Shown: positions 11,870 to 23,059 of the stretch, one piece after another | Numbering within the stretch: position 1 is the stretch's first letter | Layout of the letters: each line of letters starts with the position of its first letter | Program-made: the position numbers and the translations under genes | Assembly: GCA_031761405.1 (NCBI GenBank) | Contig: JASEVX010000008.1 | Span: 71,898,723-71,962,722 of the forward strand | DNA length: 64,000 bases | Origin: Serripes groenlandicus | Taxonomy: Eukaryota > Mollusca > Bivalvia > Cardiida > Cardiidae | Direction of reading: 5' to 3' | Notes under the pieces: model-generated | Seen by the model: only the letters and a program-made list of their open reading frames with translations | Database searches by the model: none | Told to the model about the DNA's origin: nothing

Positions 11870-12020
11870 CAAAACTCAATGGTCATGTTATTGAGTTATT
11901 AAACTATATCGTCTTGTAATTCAATTATTGTTGTATGTGACCTTGATATTCACTTTTGAATCGTTATGGTGTTGTTATTCAATTATCAAACTGTATGGTA
12001 TTGTTATTCAATTATCAAGT
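11870..12020. repeat. short minisatellite, about 31-bp unit
   Basis: Units like GTTATTCAATTATCAAACTG with TATGGTATT repeat 4-5 times with divergence. The same unit forms the larger array at 19180-19610. Confidence 0.8.
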
Positions 12021-12113
12021 TCAAGTTAAAGTACAAGTTCTTTATTTACATAACGTTTTAGATGTTGTTGTAACATATACATACTTATTATTTGTAAAGC
12101 AATACATATAGTA

Positions 12114-12905
12114 TAGTTTTAAAAGATGACATGTGATATATGATATTCGAGAAATGTGTAATTAGTATTAATAAGTGTTAACATGTACAGGTAGACTAAA
12201 CTTAGATTGGTTTATTTTGTGAATCTGAAATAGCACCTTATTTGGATTTCTACCTGTCTATGGTACCGTTTTAGATTCGCGTTTAGTATTGGCCATATAT
12301 ATGTATTTACTAAGTTTTCGTAATATACTTAGCTTATCATTTTTCATTAATTGTTTAAGTTTATACAACGGGGCCAAATATGATAATATATTGGAAGTCA
12401 ATTGGTTCTTAGTTAACGATACATAGGACATATACATGTACGTATAAAATGATATTCATTTTCGATAACATTCAAGTTGCACATTTTACATATTCTGTGT
12501 TCCCTAAAGATGTTATAATATTGTCCTTCCTCAATTAATAAATGTACATCTTAGTCTTTTCATTGCAATTATATCATTATTGTTATTAATATAGTATAGT
12601 TTTAAAAGATGACATGTGATATATGATATTCGAGAAATGTGTTATAAGTATTAATAAGTGTTAACATGTACAGGTAGACTAAACTTAGATTGGTTTATTT
12701 TGTGAATCTGAAATAGCACCTTATTTGGATTTCTACCTGTCTATGGTAACGTGTTAGATTCGCGTTTAGTATTGGCCATATATATGTATTTACTAAGTTT
12801 TCGTAATATACTTAGCTTATCATTTTTCATTAATTGTTTAAGTTTATACAACGGGGCCAAATATGATAATATATTGGAAGTTAATTGGTTCTTAGTTAAC
12901 GGAGA
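12114..12905. repeat. direct duplication, about 305 bp, copies at 12114 and 12593
   Basis: TATAGTTTTAAAAGATGACA opens both copies, and they remain almost identical through GGACTTCTACCTGTC-like and ACGGGGCCAAATATGATAAT landmarks to GGTTCTTAGTTAACG. Few mismatches over 300 bp imply a fairly recent event. The copies are separated by about 170 unrelated bases. The right copy runs into the retrotransposon fragment at 12741. Confidence 0.9.
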
Positions 12906-13590
12906 GTTATCTAATTGTGAAAACCAATTTTGAATGTAACTTTCTTCTATTTGCCCAATAACAAGTTCAACGTCAGAATTGGTAATGTTTGATTTCCTTT
13001 GCAGCATATATGATAAACCGAGACTATCCATTAAATGGTTTACATATTTATGATTTTTTTTTTTTAAATATTGCCCTGTGCATCTTTCATGTTAAACCCC
13101 ATTATTTAAAAGCGTATTAAGACATGTTTTGATTTGTTTTCCAATATTGAATAATTGTTATTTTATGTAATACAAGTAAATGGTATCTTCCACCTTCTCC
13201 GTTTACTGCTGCTGATAGTGTTTGTTTCCTCACACCAATACAAATTAAAAAAATTAAATGTACATTTTCTACGTCGTCAGCTTTATGAAGACGCCATACA
13301 TTAACCTCATACATCAAACTCGGTAAAGAAAAAAAGTAAATAGAACAATTTCAAACCTTTTAAGAGATTTGCCCAATGAATAATACAATTCATTGCTTGT
13401 TCAGATAACCGTTTCTGTGACATGTAAAACTTCCCATTGTAGGAAAATGTATAACCAAAATTTGTAAAATGTGTGACTGTAGATAATTTCATTCCGTTAT
13501 AAACCATCTCAAGATCAATACTTGGACGTCCATTGTTACATACCATAATAACGTTGTTTAAGAATATGAGAGCTTTACTACTCATCCCAG
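12741..13590 (-). pseudogene. non-LTR retrotransposon ORF2, C-terminal fragment
   Basis: Minus-strand frames show pieces of the region downstream of the catalytic core of a LINE reverse transcriptase: FTNFGYTFSYNGKFYMSQK then LSEQAMNCI (13307-13585), VWRLHKADDVENVH and GVRKQTLSAAVNGEGGRY (13117-13317), then SNITNSDVELVIGQI with SYIQNWFSQLDNS (12741-13031). The pieces are collinear but lie in different frames, so at least two frameshifts and several stops separate them. The assignment rests on the characteristic TYLG-like (FGYTFSYNGKF) and GVRKQT segments of LINE ORF2 proteins. It is a dead fragment with no promoter or 3' tail visible. Confidence 0.8.
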
Positions 13591-13604
13591 CGTCGGCGTC
13601 TCCG

Positions 13605-14280
13605 TCGGCGTCCGGTTTAAGTTTTAGGGAAAGTTGGTATTTTCATTCATAAATATTTGTGCTCGGGCTTTCCTATTTGGAATATAGTTACATCTTATAC
13701 CTTTCTTCACATTGAATGCTTAATGTGCTGAGTGTGACCTTTTTTTGGGGGGTAAAACATATAAATTTCGATGGTTAAAGTGTTAGGGCCAGTTGGACTT
13801 TTTTTCTCAATAAGTACTTGGGCTAGGGCTTTCATATTTGGAATATAATTACATCTAATACCTTTCTTCATATTGTATGGTAAATATTCTGAGTGCGACC
13901 TTCTTTTTAGGGTAAAAGACATGATGTTGGGTGGTTAAAGTGTTATGGCAAGTTTGCATTTTCATTTAATTGTTTAATTTTTCTCAATAAGTATTTGTGC
14001 TAGGGCTTTACTATTTAGAATATAATTACATCTTTCTTCACATTGAATGCTGAAGATGATGAGTGTGACCTACTTTTAGGGGTAAAAAACATGAGTTTGG
14101 GTGGTTAAAGTTTTATGGCAAGTTGGCATTTTCATTTAATTTTTCAATATTTCTCAATAAGCAATTGTGTTAGGGTTTTCATATTTGGAATATAATTACA
14201 TATAATACCTTGCTACACAGTGTATGTTGAAGAAGCTGAGTGTGACTTTTTTGGGATAAAAAACATGATTTTAGTTTGAT
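13605..14280. repeat. tandem repeat of about 160-177 bp, 4 copies
   Basis: AATATAATTACATCT-type landmarks fall at about 13681, 13842, 14019 and 14189. Each unit also has TTCTCAATAAGTATTTGTGC, GCTGAGTGTGACC and GGTGGTTAAAGTGTTA. Copies are diverged. The next 540 bases (14281-14819) hold nothing I can name. Confidence 0.88.
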
Positions 14281-14819
14281 TTTGAGAATTATAGATAAAT
14301 TCATAATTTTTGGTTACAATACTTCTAATTGTGATTCATTTATCAAATATAATTCTTCAACATATCAAACGGGTTTTGCATGGTGTCAAACATTTGGAAA
14401 ACCTCATGTTAAGGGTTTGCTATTTTTGGACTCGGTCAGTTTTAACATTTGCGTTTAGCTCAACGTTAAAGTTAAATAATTCAAATCACTTCATAATTCA
14501 CACTGTGTTAAGGACCATCGTACAATTAGGTTAGATAACTCCATTGTGTCCTAAATATGAAGAAAAGGCCCTTGATTGACTTGGGAAATTTGATTTTTAA
14601 ATTATATATTTTTAAATGTAGGTATCTATTCAGTTGCTTTTGCATATACAGTTATAATATGATTTAATAGTACTTGAGTTCAATATAATGAAATAGTGCT
14701 TTATGTGAATAAGCGGCATAATATAGTCGAGCGCGCTGTCCTCCGATAGCTCTTGTTAGTATATATTTACTGTCAGATCCCATTTATTACAATAACTATG
14801 TAATGAATCCAATACAGAT

Positions 14820-15310
14820 TTGCAGACTTATTTAGTGTATGAAAACAGTACTGCATCGTCTGCAAAAAGTAACAGAAATAACTTAATGTTGTTCAAAGTA
14901 AGATATTTGTTATTTCTTGTAATAAGGTTTTATATAAAGTTATGTGCTTTCCTATGCAAACAGGGAATCAACCTACAAAAAGACGAAGTTAAGGCAATTC
15001 ACCGACTACCGAGCACACATCCTGGAGCAAAGCCTATTTGTGTAAAGACTACGAACAGCAACGTGAAAACCAGAATAATGTGACAAAGGACGGATATGAA
15101 GACCGTAGGTAACAGAACTACAGACGACATTACAAGAAAAGTAAAGGGGTTAATAAACAGACTATATTTGCATGAACCAATTCAAAGTGCATGGTTGTTT
15201 AATGGCGCGGTTTATGAAGAAACAAACGATGGAAACAGGATTATTTAACATTTTTGACAATATCTCAAATGTGATATCAGAAATCAGATTTAAACCCAAC
15301 AAGATGAACA
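14820..15310 (+). pseudogene. retrotransposon ORF1-like fragment
   Basis: A plus-strand frame ends GINLQKDEVKAIHRLPS followed by a lysine/threonine-rich segment and stop near 15083. After a frameshift, 15140-15300 reads LINRLYLHEPIQSAWLFNGAVY and then FDIFDNISNVISEI. The IHRLP motif and the later RNA-binding-like segment resemble ORF1-type proteins of non-LTR elements. I infer a broken ORF1 relic rather than a host gene. The following 1000 bases (15311-16320) show no gene, only AT-rich sequence. Confidence 0.5.
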
Positions 15311-16324
15311 AGTGGGAAAAATGACCTGTTCTTTTGTGTTTTGTTTATCTATTTGTATTCCTCTTCCCTTGTAAAATTAGACCATATAGGTAGGTATTCA
15401 TAAAAAACACAAAAGGATAAGGTTGTTTTTTCTCGCTCTCTGACCTTATGATCTAAACATTCCGTGCTCCTCAACTCAAAATGACTATATATAGTAAATT
15501 ATATAAACAATGTTCCGGCAAAATGGCCTCATCTCACATGCATTTATCAGAAGTTGGTATTTTAACAATTTATATCAGATAAGACGAGAACTTGCTCACT
15601 GCGGGTATTTACTCCCATGTCCCCGTGTAATTTAAACACTGTATATATAGAGTTTAGGCGCATCACAGAAATGACTTCGATGTAGTTGTGTACATTATTT
15701 CGATAGACGTCTATTTTCGTAAAGGATAATTAGTATATAATTGTTCGTAGCATGTATTTTGTCATATAGCAAATCATAGTTTTTATGAAGAATACACATT
15801 GTCCACATGCTATGCATCTTTTCGTGTTGGGTTTTTTAGCATAATAATAACAATGGTTTGGATCAGTGTGCACGTCTAGTGTCCGGTTTAATCGGGCTAT
15901 GTACTTATGACTGTTTCATTTCATTGGTTTGGATCAGTGTGTACGGTTGGACAACATATGCATTTGACTATCCAATCCTTTAGTGTCATATTTAAATATC
16001 TCTGCCACCCCAAACATCATCATCATATGTGTTTGTTTACCCTCGCCTATCGGCATAAAGCCATTTGGCGAGCAGCTATTGTTCTCTCTCCAATTATTTT
16101 TTATTTATAGGGGTTGACTATATTTGTTTTTTTCACTTTTTCATTATGACATGACTTTTGATATTAATTGTATGTTTTTCATTGTTACATATCCCGCTAT
16201 CTGTTTATATGTATATTAGTGTATGTAGGTATATAAGTGTGAGTGTATATAAAATATTTTGTCAAACAATTAATAAGAATGAAAGTTAAAGAAAAAGGTG
16301 CAAAAACAAAACACTGGCTAACAC

Positions 16325-16463
16325 ACCTCTACAACGGCGCCCCTGATTGGCCGAATTTCAATCCGCTTTTCCGATCAAGTTCGACCGTCACACATAAATC
16401 TTTAGTGAAAGACGACTTGACCAGATTTAGCGTCTAGCCAATCACAGGCCCCGTTGTAAAGGT
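16325..16463. mobile_element. inverted-repeat element, 27-bp arms
   Basis: Left arm ACCTCTACAACGGCGCCCCT then GATTGGC; right arm reads back as ACCTTTACAACGGGGCCTGT then GATTGGC (about four mismatches). The 139-bp unit could fold into one long hairpin. Each arm carries an ATTGG/CCAAT box. It is locally GC-rich. Confidence 0.7.
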
Positions 16464-16984
16464 AGCTGTTTTACCCTTTAGCCGATGTAGATGGGCAAAG
16501 GGCGAACATCTCATAAAAGTGATAAAACACTTTGTATTGTAAGAAACATATTTTTTTTTAAAGAAAAAATATTATTTACTAGCAACCACCACAAACATAT
16601 GCACAGCTAGAGCTTTAGTCAGATTGTAATTGAATGTGGGATACATGTACATGTAGCTCAGAGAAGGCTGTCTCGACTAAATTGTTCTTATTGCCTGATT
16701 ATATAGTTGATCATAATATATAGTTAAATTGTAAGCCGGCAGTGTTTTATTTTATTTTGCTGACGTGATATTGGTTTCTGGATGTTGGTTATATATTTTG
16801 TTAAGTCAATCCACCTATTTAAGAGTAGTTTTATTTCGTATGTGGATCATGATCAGTATGTACACGGACTATATGCGAAGAGGGGCTACATTGTTCTACT
16901 GTCATACTTTCGACAATTAAATGATTCTAGAGATAAGCATTAGAGCGTGGGGCATTGAGTATATGTAAGTCCTCTTTTTTCCAT

Positions 16985-17460
16985 ATTGAAGGTCAAGCTC
17001 CTATATCGGAGCGGCGGCCCAATATAAATTAAGTTTGTGTTAGGAAACTTTATATGCACCTGTCTTTGTTTGTCATTGTTAACATTGTACTTTGTCCCAT
17101 TATTTGACCGAGAGAGAAGAATAACCTATGGAGGAAATCATGCTATTGTGTATTAGCCTTTGAATAATTGTGTTTATCTCAAACAAACTAGGGTCCATAT
17201 CAGTATATTATGCGCTTGATAAATACAGTGTTCTGCTGTCTACTGTTTGTTTATTTAATAATTGTATGGGTACATGTATATCCCTTTGTGTTCCATAGTG
17301 AAGGTCAAGCTAGCGAATCAGAGCGGCGACCGAATATGGTTTAGTTTATATAATAGGATTTAAATGCTCATAGTTTTGTTTTTGATTGTTAAATTTGTGA
17401 ATCTACCTTGTCCTCCTTTTTGAACGAGGAGAAAGAAACCCCCATGTAAGAAATCCATGT
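16985..17460 (+). repeat. tandem duplication, about 300-bp step
   Basis: CCATATTGAAGGTCAAGCTC with CGGAGCGGCGGCCCAATAT (16981) recurs as CCATAGTGAAGGTCAAGCTA with CAGAGCGGCGACCGAATAT (17293). TTTGACCGAGAGAGAAGAA and TTGAACGAGGAGAAAGAA follow each. Being just upstream of an endonuclease fragment, it may be retrotransposon 5' UTR, but that is a guess. Confidence 0.75.
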
Positions 17461-17892
17461 CATTGGCTATCAAATTGAATAAATGAATATAATGCTTATG
17501 TAATATCCACTTATTTGAACACTTTTCATTTTAGTTTCCATGTTTTTCTTTCATATTGATTATGATTTTTGAGTATATCACGATGAGGTGAAGGTGTTTG
17601 TTTGGATCATTTTCGCCTCATTTTGATATTTGAATAGAAATTGTCAGCGGTAACAAGTGGCATGTGTCCTTTGTGTGAGGAAATGGGTTAGAAGCGTTCG
17701 CTTTAACATGTCAAATGATACATTAAACTGTGTTTTGTATTTTACTTAATATGTTATATATTCACTTTCAAGAAATTTGTGATGGTTTAAACTTGCAATT
17801 TACTTATTCACTTCAAAAATTGGATACTAAGCGTGATCATGTTCTTTTTAATACTGGCGTGTACAGAAAAGAATATTTTGACAGGATAATAA

Positions 17893-18078
17893 ATGGTGGA
17901 TAAACTAAGGATATTTTCTTACAATAAAGGTCTCAAAGATAAGAAAAAAGTTTTTGACAGTTTCAATTTGTTTAACGAAAAAAAGGCTGATATTTTGTGT
18001 TTACAAGAGACTCATTTTGTTGACATGGACAAATGTATATACTTCTATTTCTACGATATTTTAATAAAAACTTACTAG
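17893..18078 (+). pseudogene. LINE endonuclease domain, N-terminal fragment
   Basis: The open frame begins VDKLRIFSYNKGLKD and continues through VFDSFNLFNEKKADILCLQE and THFVDMDK before a stop. The SYN-x-GL start and the ILCLQETH catalytic-glutamate motif are those of the apurinic-type endonuclease of non-LTR retrotransposons, which nicks target DNA to prime reverse transcription. Only the first 60 residues remain. The rest of the roughly 230-residue domain is missing, so it is inactive. The next 490 bases (18079-18570) hold no recognisable feature. Confidence 0.75.
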
Positions 18079-18571
18079 AATTCAAATATAGATATTCTTC
18101 TAGGTTGCGATAAGAATGATTTTACACTAGAAAACTCTATTGTTAAATGTCAAACGCTATTTATACTCATGTAAAATGAAAATAAACTGTATTTAACCCG
18201 TATCATGCTGTAAATAACTCTTAGAAGAAACTGCAAACAGTATAGACCAATACTAGAGTGTACATCTGTATAACGTATTATGGGTTTATATTTACAAAAG
18301 CTCCTAAGAATAAAATAAACAATAATGATGATATGATCCGCAAATCAGAGAAAAACTGTTATAAAACACAATTCAGCGTGAAAAGGGTTAAAATAAAAAA
18401 AATTAAACAAATTTATCTTTATATATTATTATATATTCTTATGCTTAATTTGCAAAATGTTGATGTCAGGTATGACAGAGGACGACCTCGACCTCTCAAT
18501 GCCTATGGATATTGCAAATACAGGTGGGGAAAAAAAGGTAAACAAAAAGTTCTTATATAAATGATTGGTGA

Positions 18572-19170
18572 ATAGAATGAACAACAACGGTGAACTTGGC
18601 TCGCTTTGTTTGACTCCGCTTCAGCATTCGAAACAGTCAAACAAGGTGTTATCTGATCTTACACAAGCCTTCACATCTGTACATATAACTCTTAAAATAT
18701 AAACAATTTTCGAAGAACTCCCAGTTGAAATAACTTAAACCAAAGACCATTTCGATAAACTGTATCGAATGCTTTAATACAATCGTCAAAAGCACAATAA
18801 AGTTTTTTCTTCTCAACATTCAATTCTGAATTTGGTATGTTAAATGTTACATTCCAATTTTTCCTGGCTTAATTGATTTTATTCCAAAACGCTTCTTTAC
18901 TGTATATTGTTACGTTTGTTATTAAGTAGAACATTAGCTGTAAAATGTGAACTGTTTTTACGATACTTTCTATTTGATGGTCTATACTCTTTACGGACAG
19001 TAGAGCATTCCAGGTTAAACGAGTGATTCTTACATTTACGGCTACTCTTTTTGTTTACTGTTTTGCCGAATAATAAAAACCCCGCAAGGTACATGCAGTT
19101 GTATTCAAATTTATATCCCCTGAGATTATACTATCAATTATATTATTAAATGATGATATATTGGAGTTAA
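18572..19170 (-). pseudogene. non-LTR reverse-transcriptase fragment, copy 1
   Basis: On minus, GVKQSEPSSPLLFI is readable near 18572-18615. Farther 5' the same nucleotides as the 23.06-24.22 kb copy appear: AAAGCATTCGATACAGTTTA encodes the KAFDTVY motif of the catalytic domain. Numerous stops and frameshifts break it, and an internal segment is deleted relative to the second copy. Confidence 0.75.
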
Positions 19171-19179
19171 TCTGGTCTA

Positions 19180-19610
19180 AATACTAAATTATCAAACTAT
19201 CTGGTTGTGTTATTCAAATATAAAACTATATAGTCTTGCTATTCAATTATTAAACTATATATACTTTTTATTCAGTTATTAAGCTCAATGGTATTGTTAT
19301 TCAATTGTTAACTTATATGGTATTGTTATTCAATGATTAATGATTAACTTATATGATCGTTTTTTTCAATGATAACATTATATGGTATTGTAATTCAATT
19401 GTTAACTTAGTCTTTTTATTAAATTGTTAAACTCTTTGATCATGTTATTCAACTATTAAACTCTATGGTATGGTTACTCTGCTATCAAATTCAATGTTAT
19501 TGTTTTACAATTTTAAAACTTCATGGCCTTGTTATTCAATTACAAAACTATATTGTCTTGTCATTCAAATATTAGGCTAAGTGGCCTTGTCAATTACAAA
19601 ACTATATGGT
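19180..19610. repeat. AT-rich minisatellite, about 30-bp unit, about 13 copies
   Basis: Units of the type TATGGTATTGTTATTCAATT followed by GTTAAACTA, with much divergence. It abuts the reverse-transcriptase relic, as the related short array at 11870 lies near another LINE piece. The bases 19611-20150 show nothing recognisable. Confidence 0.85.
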
Positions 19611-20149
19611 GAGGTACCCAAAGTGTTGTCCTAGCTTGCATTATTTTTTTGAGTACCAACGGATTTTGATGCTTATTCAAAACCTCAGCCTCGTTTAAAA
19701 TTAGTTAAAAGACAAAAAAGCAAATGAATACATTACCTGTAACAATCAAGTGTTCCTTACGATATTCCCTTGCAAGAGACGCTAATGTGACCTGTGCATG
19801 AATTTTCGTTAAGACTAGCGTTTAAGGTCTCAACAAGTTGAAATACGCTCTGTCGAAACTGTACCAGCAATCGAGTCATATCTGTAAACTTATCATACAC
19901 TAAGAGATTGAACGCTATTCGTCAATTTGCCCTTTTCCCTTTCCTACTTACAGCCCATATGCAAAAGACGATTTCGGAAACATCTCTGCACACGAATGGA
20001 GAATATAATTTTAACAATATAAACATTATTGAAACGATTTGTGTGGCCATTTTGTTTCAATGAGACTTTCGGTTTCAGAAAGGATTTATGGCGCAGTTAA
20101 TATTCTCACGTTTTGATTGGATGAAAAGTTAATTTCAAAACACGGGGCT

Positions 20150-20345
20150 AAACTTAACCCTTTCTATCATACATCAAACCTGCAGCAGATGACTTTGACA
20201 ATGTTAAGGTAAAAAAAGAAAATCTCCATAAGCCAAAGTTTAATTCATGAATAGAATTGGAAACATTGTGGAAAAAGAAGAAATTGCTCATCGTGAGCTG
20301 CAGTGTTTCAGAAGTTATCTGCTGTATATGCGTCAATAAATTAAA
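20150..20345. mobile_element. palindromic TTAA-type element
   Basis: Left end TTAACCCTTTCTATCATACA and CCTGCAGCAGATGACTTTG; right side has ATTGTGGAAAAAGAAGAAAT, TGCTCATCGTGAGC and GAAGTTATCTGCTGTATATG. The right terminal repeat is lost at the ATT microsatellite. Confidence 0.7.
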
Positions 20346-20354
20346 TAAAGATTT

Positions 20355-20366
20355 TATTATTATTAC

Positions 20367-20400
<34 letters not shown>

Positions 20401-20421
20401 ATTATTATTAATAATTTTAAC
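20355..20421. repeat. (ATT)n microsatellite
   Basis: About 20 ATT trinucleotides with four interruptions. Confidence 0.95.
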
Positions 20422-21130
20422 TCAAAATGCGAGAAGGAAAAGGTTATTGGTCTATGATTTATTGTTTACTGCTGTTCAATGCTTAATGCTACTTTAATGT
20501 TAAACAACAAGAAGCAACAGGTGATTCAGAGACAACTGTAAGTTACTATTATTGCATTTTTGTAACTTCAATGTAATGATTAATTAATCTTCAAACCCAA
20601 ATATCAGTTTCTAGAGACGTCCACAGTGAAATATTTCTCTAATACAGACAACATTTGATGCCTCTGAAGCGAACACAATTTAAATTTATCTTTAGAAAAG
20701 TAGAAACTGAACAAAAACACTTTTCAAAGTATACGTTCTTTTTTCCTTTGATCAAGATTTAGCTTTAACTATGTCTAATGTCAATTGATTTAAAGCAACA
20801 TATCATGTAATTTCTTATTAGGGAATGTTTGTTGAATCTATACAATTGAACCCCCTTCCCGTATATGGACATCTTGAAACATCTTATATATGGGTCAAAT
20901 ATTTGGCAAAAGGAATAGTTTTCCCAGTTGTTACAGGTAGTGGTTTTATCTTTTCCTCAAAAGTATACATTGTGCCAGATCATTACCCTTCTTAGTGCTG
21001 ATCTGACGGTTCCGTGAAAGCTGTTTTTAATTTAATTGGCACTATTTGAGTTTTCTTTGCATAATTCCTTGTCCTTGAATAATCAGCCATTGCTTTCATA
21101 TTGCCATATAAAAGAGGATATGATTGAGTA

Positions 21131-21343
21131 TTACAAATCCATCAGTCCTTTCAATTTGTCAAATGATTGACAAACATCAATGTTACTAGCGCCTTTCACC
21201 AATGCGCTTAATAGCATATGTTCAAAGGTAGCCAGATGCATTGGAAGAATGTAGTGTGATGAACATTTTTTAAGAAATCCAGGGGAAAACATGTTAGGGA
21301 GTTGACATACCATTGAACATAATGGTAAGCTCAAGTCAATCAA
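21131..21343 (-). other. possible coding fragment, unrecognised
   Basis: A 70-codon minus-strand frame ends GASNIDVCQSFDKLKGLMDL and stop, preceded by LPMHLATFEHMLLSALVK. The composition looks protein-like rather than AT-biased noise, and it could be the C-terminal end of a transposase or host exon. I recognise no family and see no convincing acceptor. The surrounding bases 20430-21130 and 21344-21540 hold no other feature. Confidence 0.2.
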
Positions 21344-21540
21344 TCAACCATGGTAAGAGTCAGTTTCCAATAATACTAATTACAAGTTGACAGATAACTG
21401 GCATTTGCAAAGATAAATCAGAATATTCTTCAAAGCCTTATAGTGCTGTTTTCCAGCAACATCCCTGATATTGCTAACAGTCTGTTACACTCCCGACCAT
21501 ATTAAAAAGAAAACCGATATGTACTTATTGAACTTAAATA

Positions 21541-21580
21541 CATAATATTTTTTTTTCTTTTTTTTTTCATTTTTTTTTTT
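21541..21580. repeat. T-rich simple repeat
   Basis: T tracts interrupted by C, next to the dispersed repeat block. Confidence 0.8.
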
Positions 21581-21639
21581 CAAATTCCTTGCTGTAACTT
21601 TCTATAATTTGCCTATAATCAAAAAGTATTTCACTTCAG

Positions 21640-22400
21640 CCATATATGCAAAATAACGCCCCCCTGCTGGCCATGTTTTTCAACCAATCAACATGGTTTG
21701 GAAATATATTTTAGAAGGCCACACTAAGACAATTTCTACAAAGGTTTTCACTAAAGCCATATAATGCAAAACAGCCCGACACTTTTAAAATAATAAACAT
21801 GGCCTGAAGGAATCTGATAGCAGGTCACTTAAGAAACATTTCTACAAAATTATTCAAAATCGGAGAGACTCTTTTGGAGAAGAAGAATTTTACACTATAT
21901 CCATATAAGGCAAAACAGCCCTCTTCTAGACGCCATGATTTTCGACAAATCAACATTGATTGAATGAATCTGCTAGAGGGTCCACCAAGAAACATTTCTA
22001 AAGAGTAATCGGAAATCCGACAATTACTTTTGGAGAAGAAGACTTTTAGAGTTTTAATTATAGTCTTATGAAACAAAACATCCCCGTCCCCTGGCAGCCA
22101 TGTTTCGACAAATCAACATGGATTGAGTTAATCAGATAGAGGGTTCCCAAAGGACAATTTTATATACAACTATTTAAATATCGGCCAAATGATTTGGGAG
22201 GAGAAAACTTGCTGTGGCTTTTCATAGCAACATGACTTTTGCATGGATAAAAACATGGGGAAGACGTTTAGAAGATGCTTTCTGTGACGTTTCATCCCAA
22301 TTGACCACACGTTAGAGAGGAAGAGATGTCACAAGACGCACGACAGATGACGGACAAAACAATAACTCACTTTGAGCACTTCTCGCTTACTTGAGCTAAA
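21640..22400. repeat. dispersed repeat, several diverged units of about 130-160 bp
   Basis: Each unit has a GCAAAACAGCCC or CCCTGGCAGCCATGTT segment, an ACAAATCAACATGG segment, an ATCTGATAGAGGG segment and a GGAGAAGAA segment, at regular spacing. A single related unit lies at 5440. It ends in CACTTCTCGCTTACTTGAGC and TAAAAAAC. Confidence 0.8.
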
Positions 22401-22539
22401 AAACAACAAAGTACTAACTCAATCACATTTGTTTAAATGTAAAGTATTCAATAGTAATTTACCTTTAATTATCATATTCCTGATTTCTTTCCATTAAAGG
22501 ATGCGCATTTCATTTGTAAAACTGAAAATTATTATTTGT

Positions 22540-23030
22540 ATAAAATGGCCAACTTTCTACGGAGTGTGAATTTCATTTTTGTATCATTCTGGCTCTTCTT
22601 GATATAGGAAAATCTTTTTAATATAACCAGAATGAATATTATGAGACAAATTGAAATAATAAAGTTGGAGTGTCCCAAGTTAACCATGTATTGCCACATA
22701 AGCGCTTGAACAACCCGCTCCTCCCACACACACACTTTTTCAATGAGAGACACACCCAAACAAATCCGAATAAAATACCTGAATAAAACTCGTTGTTTAT
22801 TTCGCATCGAATTCAGCGCTTGACATATGTTCTGAGTTAGGGCGAAAGTAGGTGCCCACAGGAAAGGCTAGATTCAAGCTGCTAGAAGACTATGTATACA
22901 AGTTAGCGTGATAACAGAAACACAATTAATAAACAAATCAGACATTACCTGAATAAACGTTACACAATATGCTCCTATGTCAAATATGAAGTAAAATTCA
23001 ATACGCAAAACAGGTCGTTACCAGTGGCGG
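22540..23030. repeat. dispersed repeat family R1, copy 2
   Basis: Collinear with 9560-10080 over about 450 bp. Shared anchors are GTTGTTTATTTCGCATCGAA, GACTATGTATACAAGTTAGC and TACCTGAATAAACGTTACAC. It ends just before the reverse-transcriptase relic. Confidence 0.8.
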
Positions 23031-23059
23031 GTCTTTACATTGTTTAAATTGATTTAATT

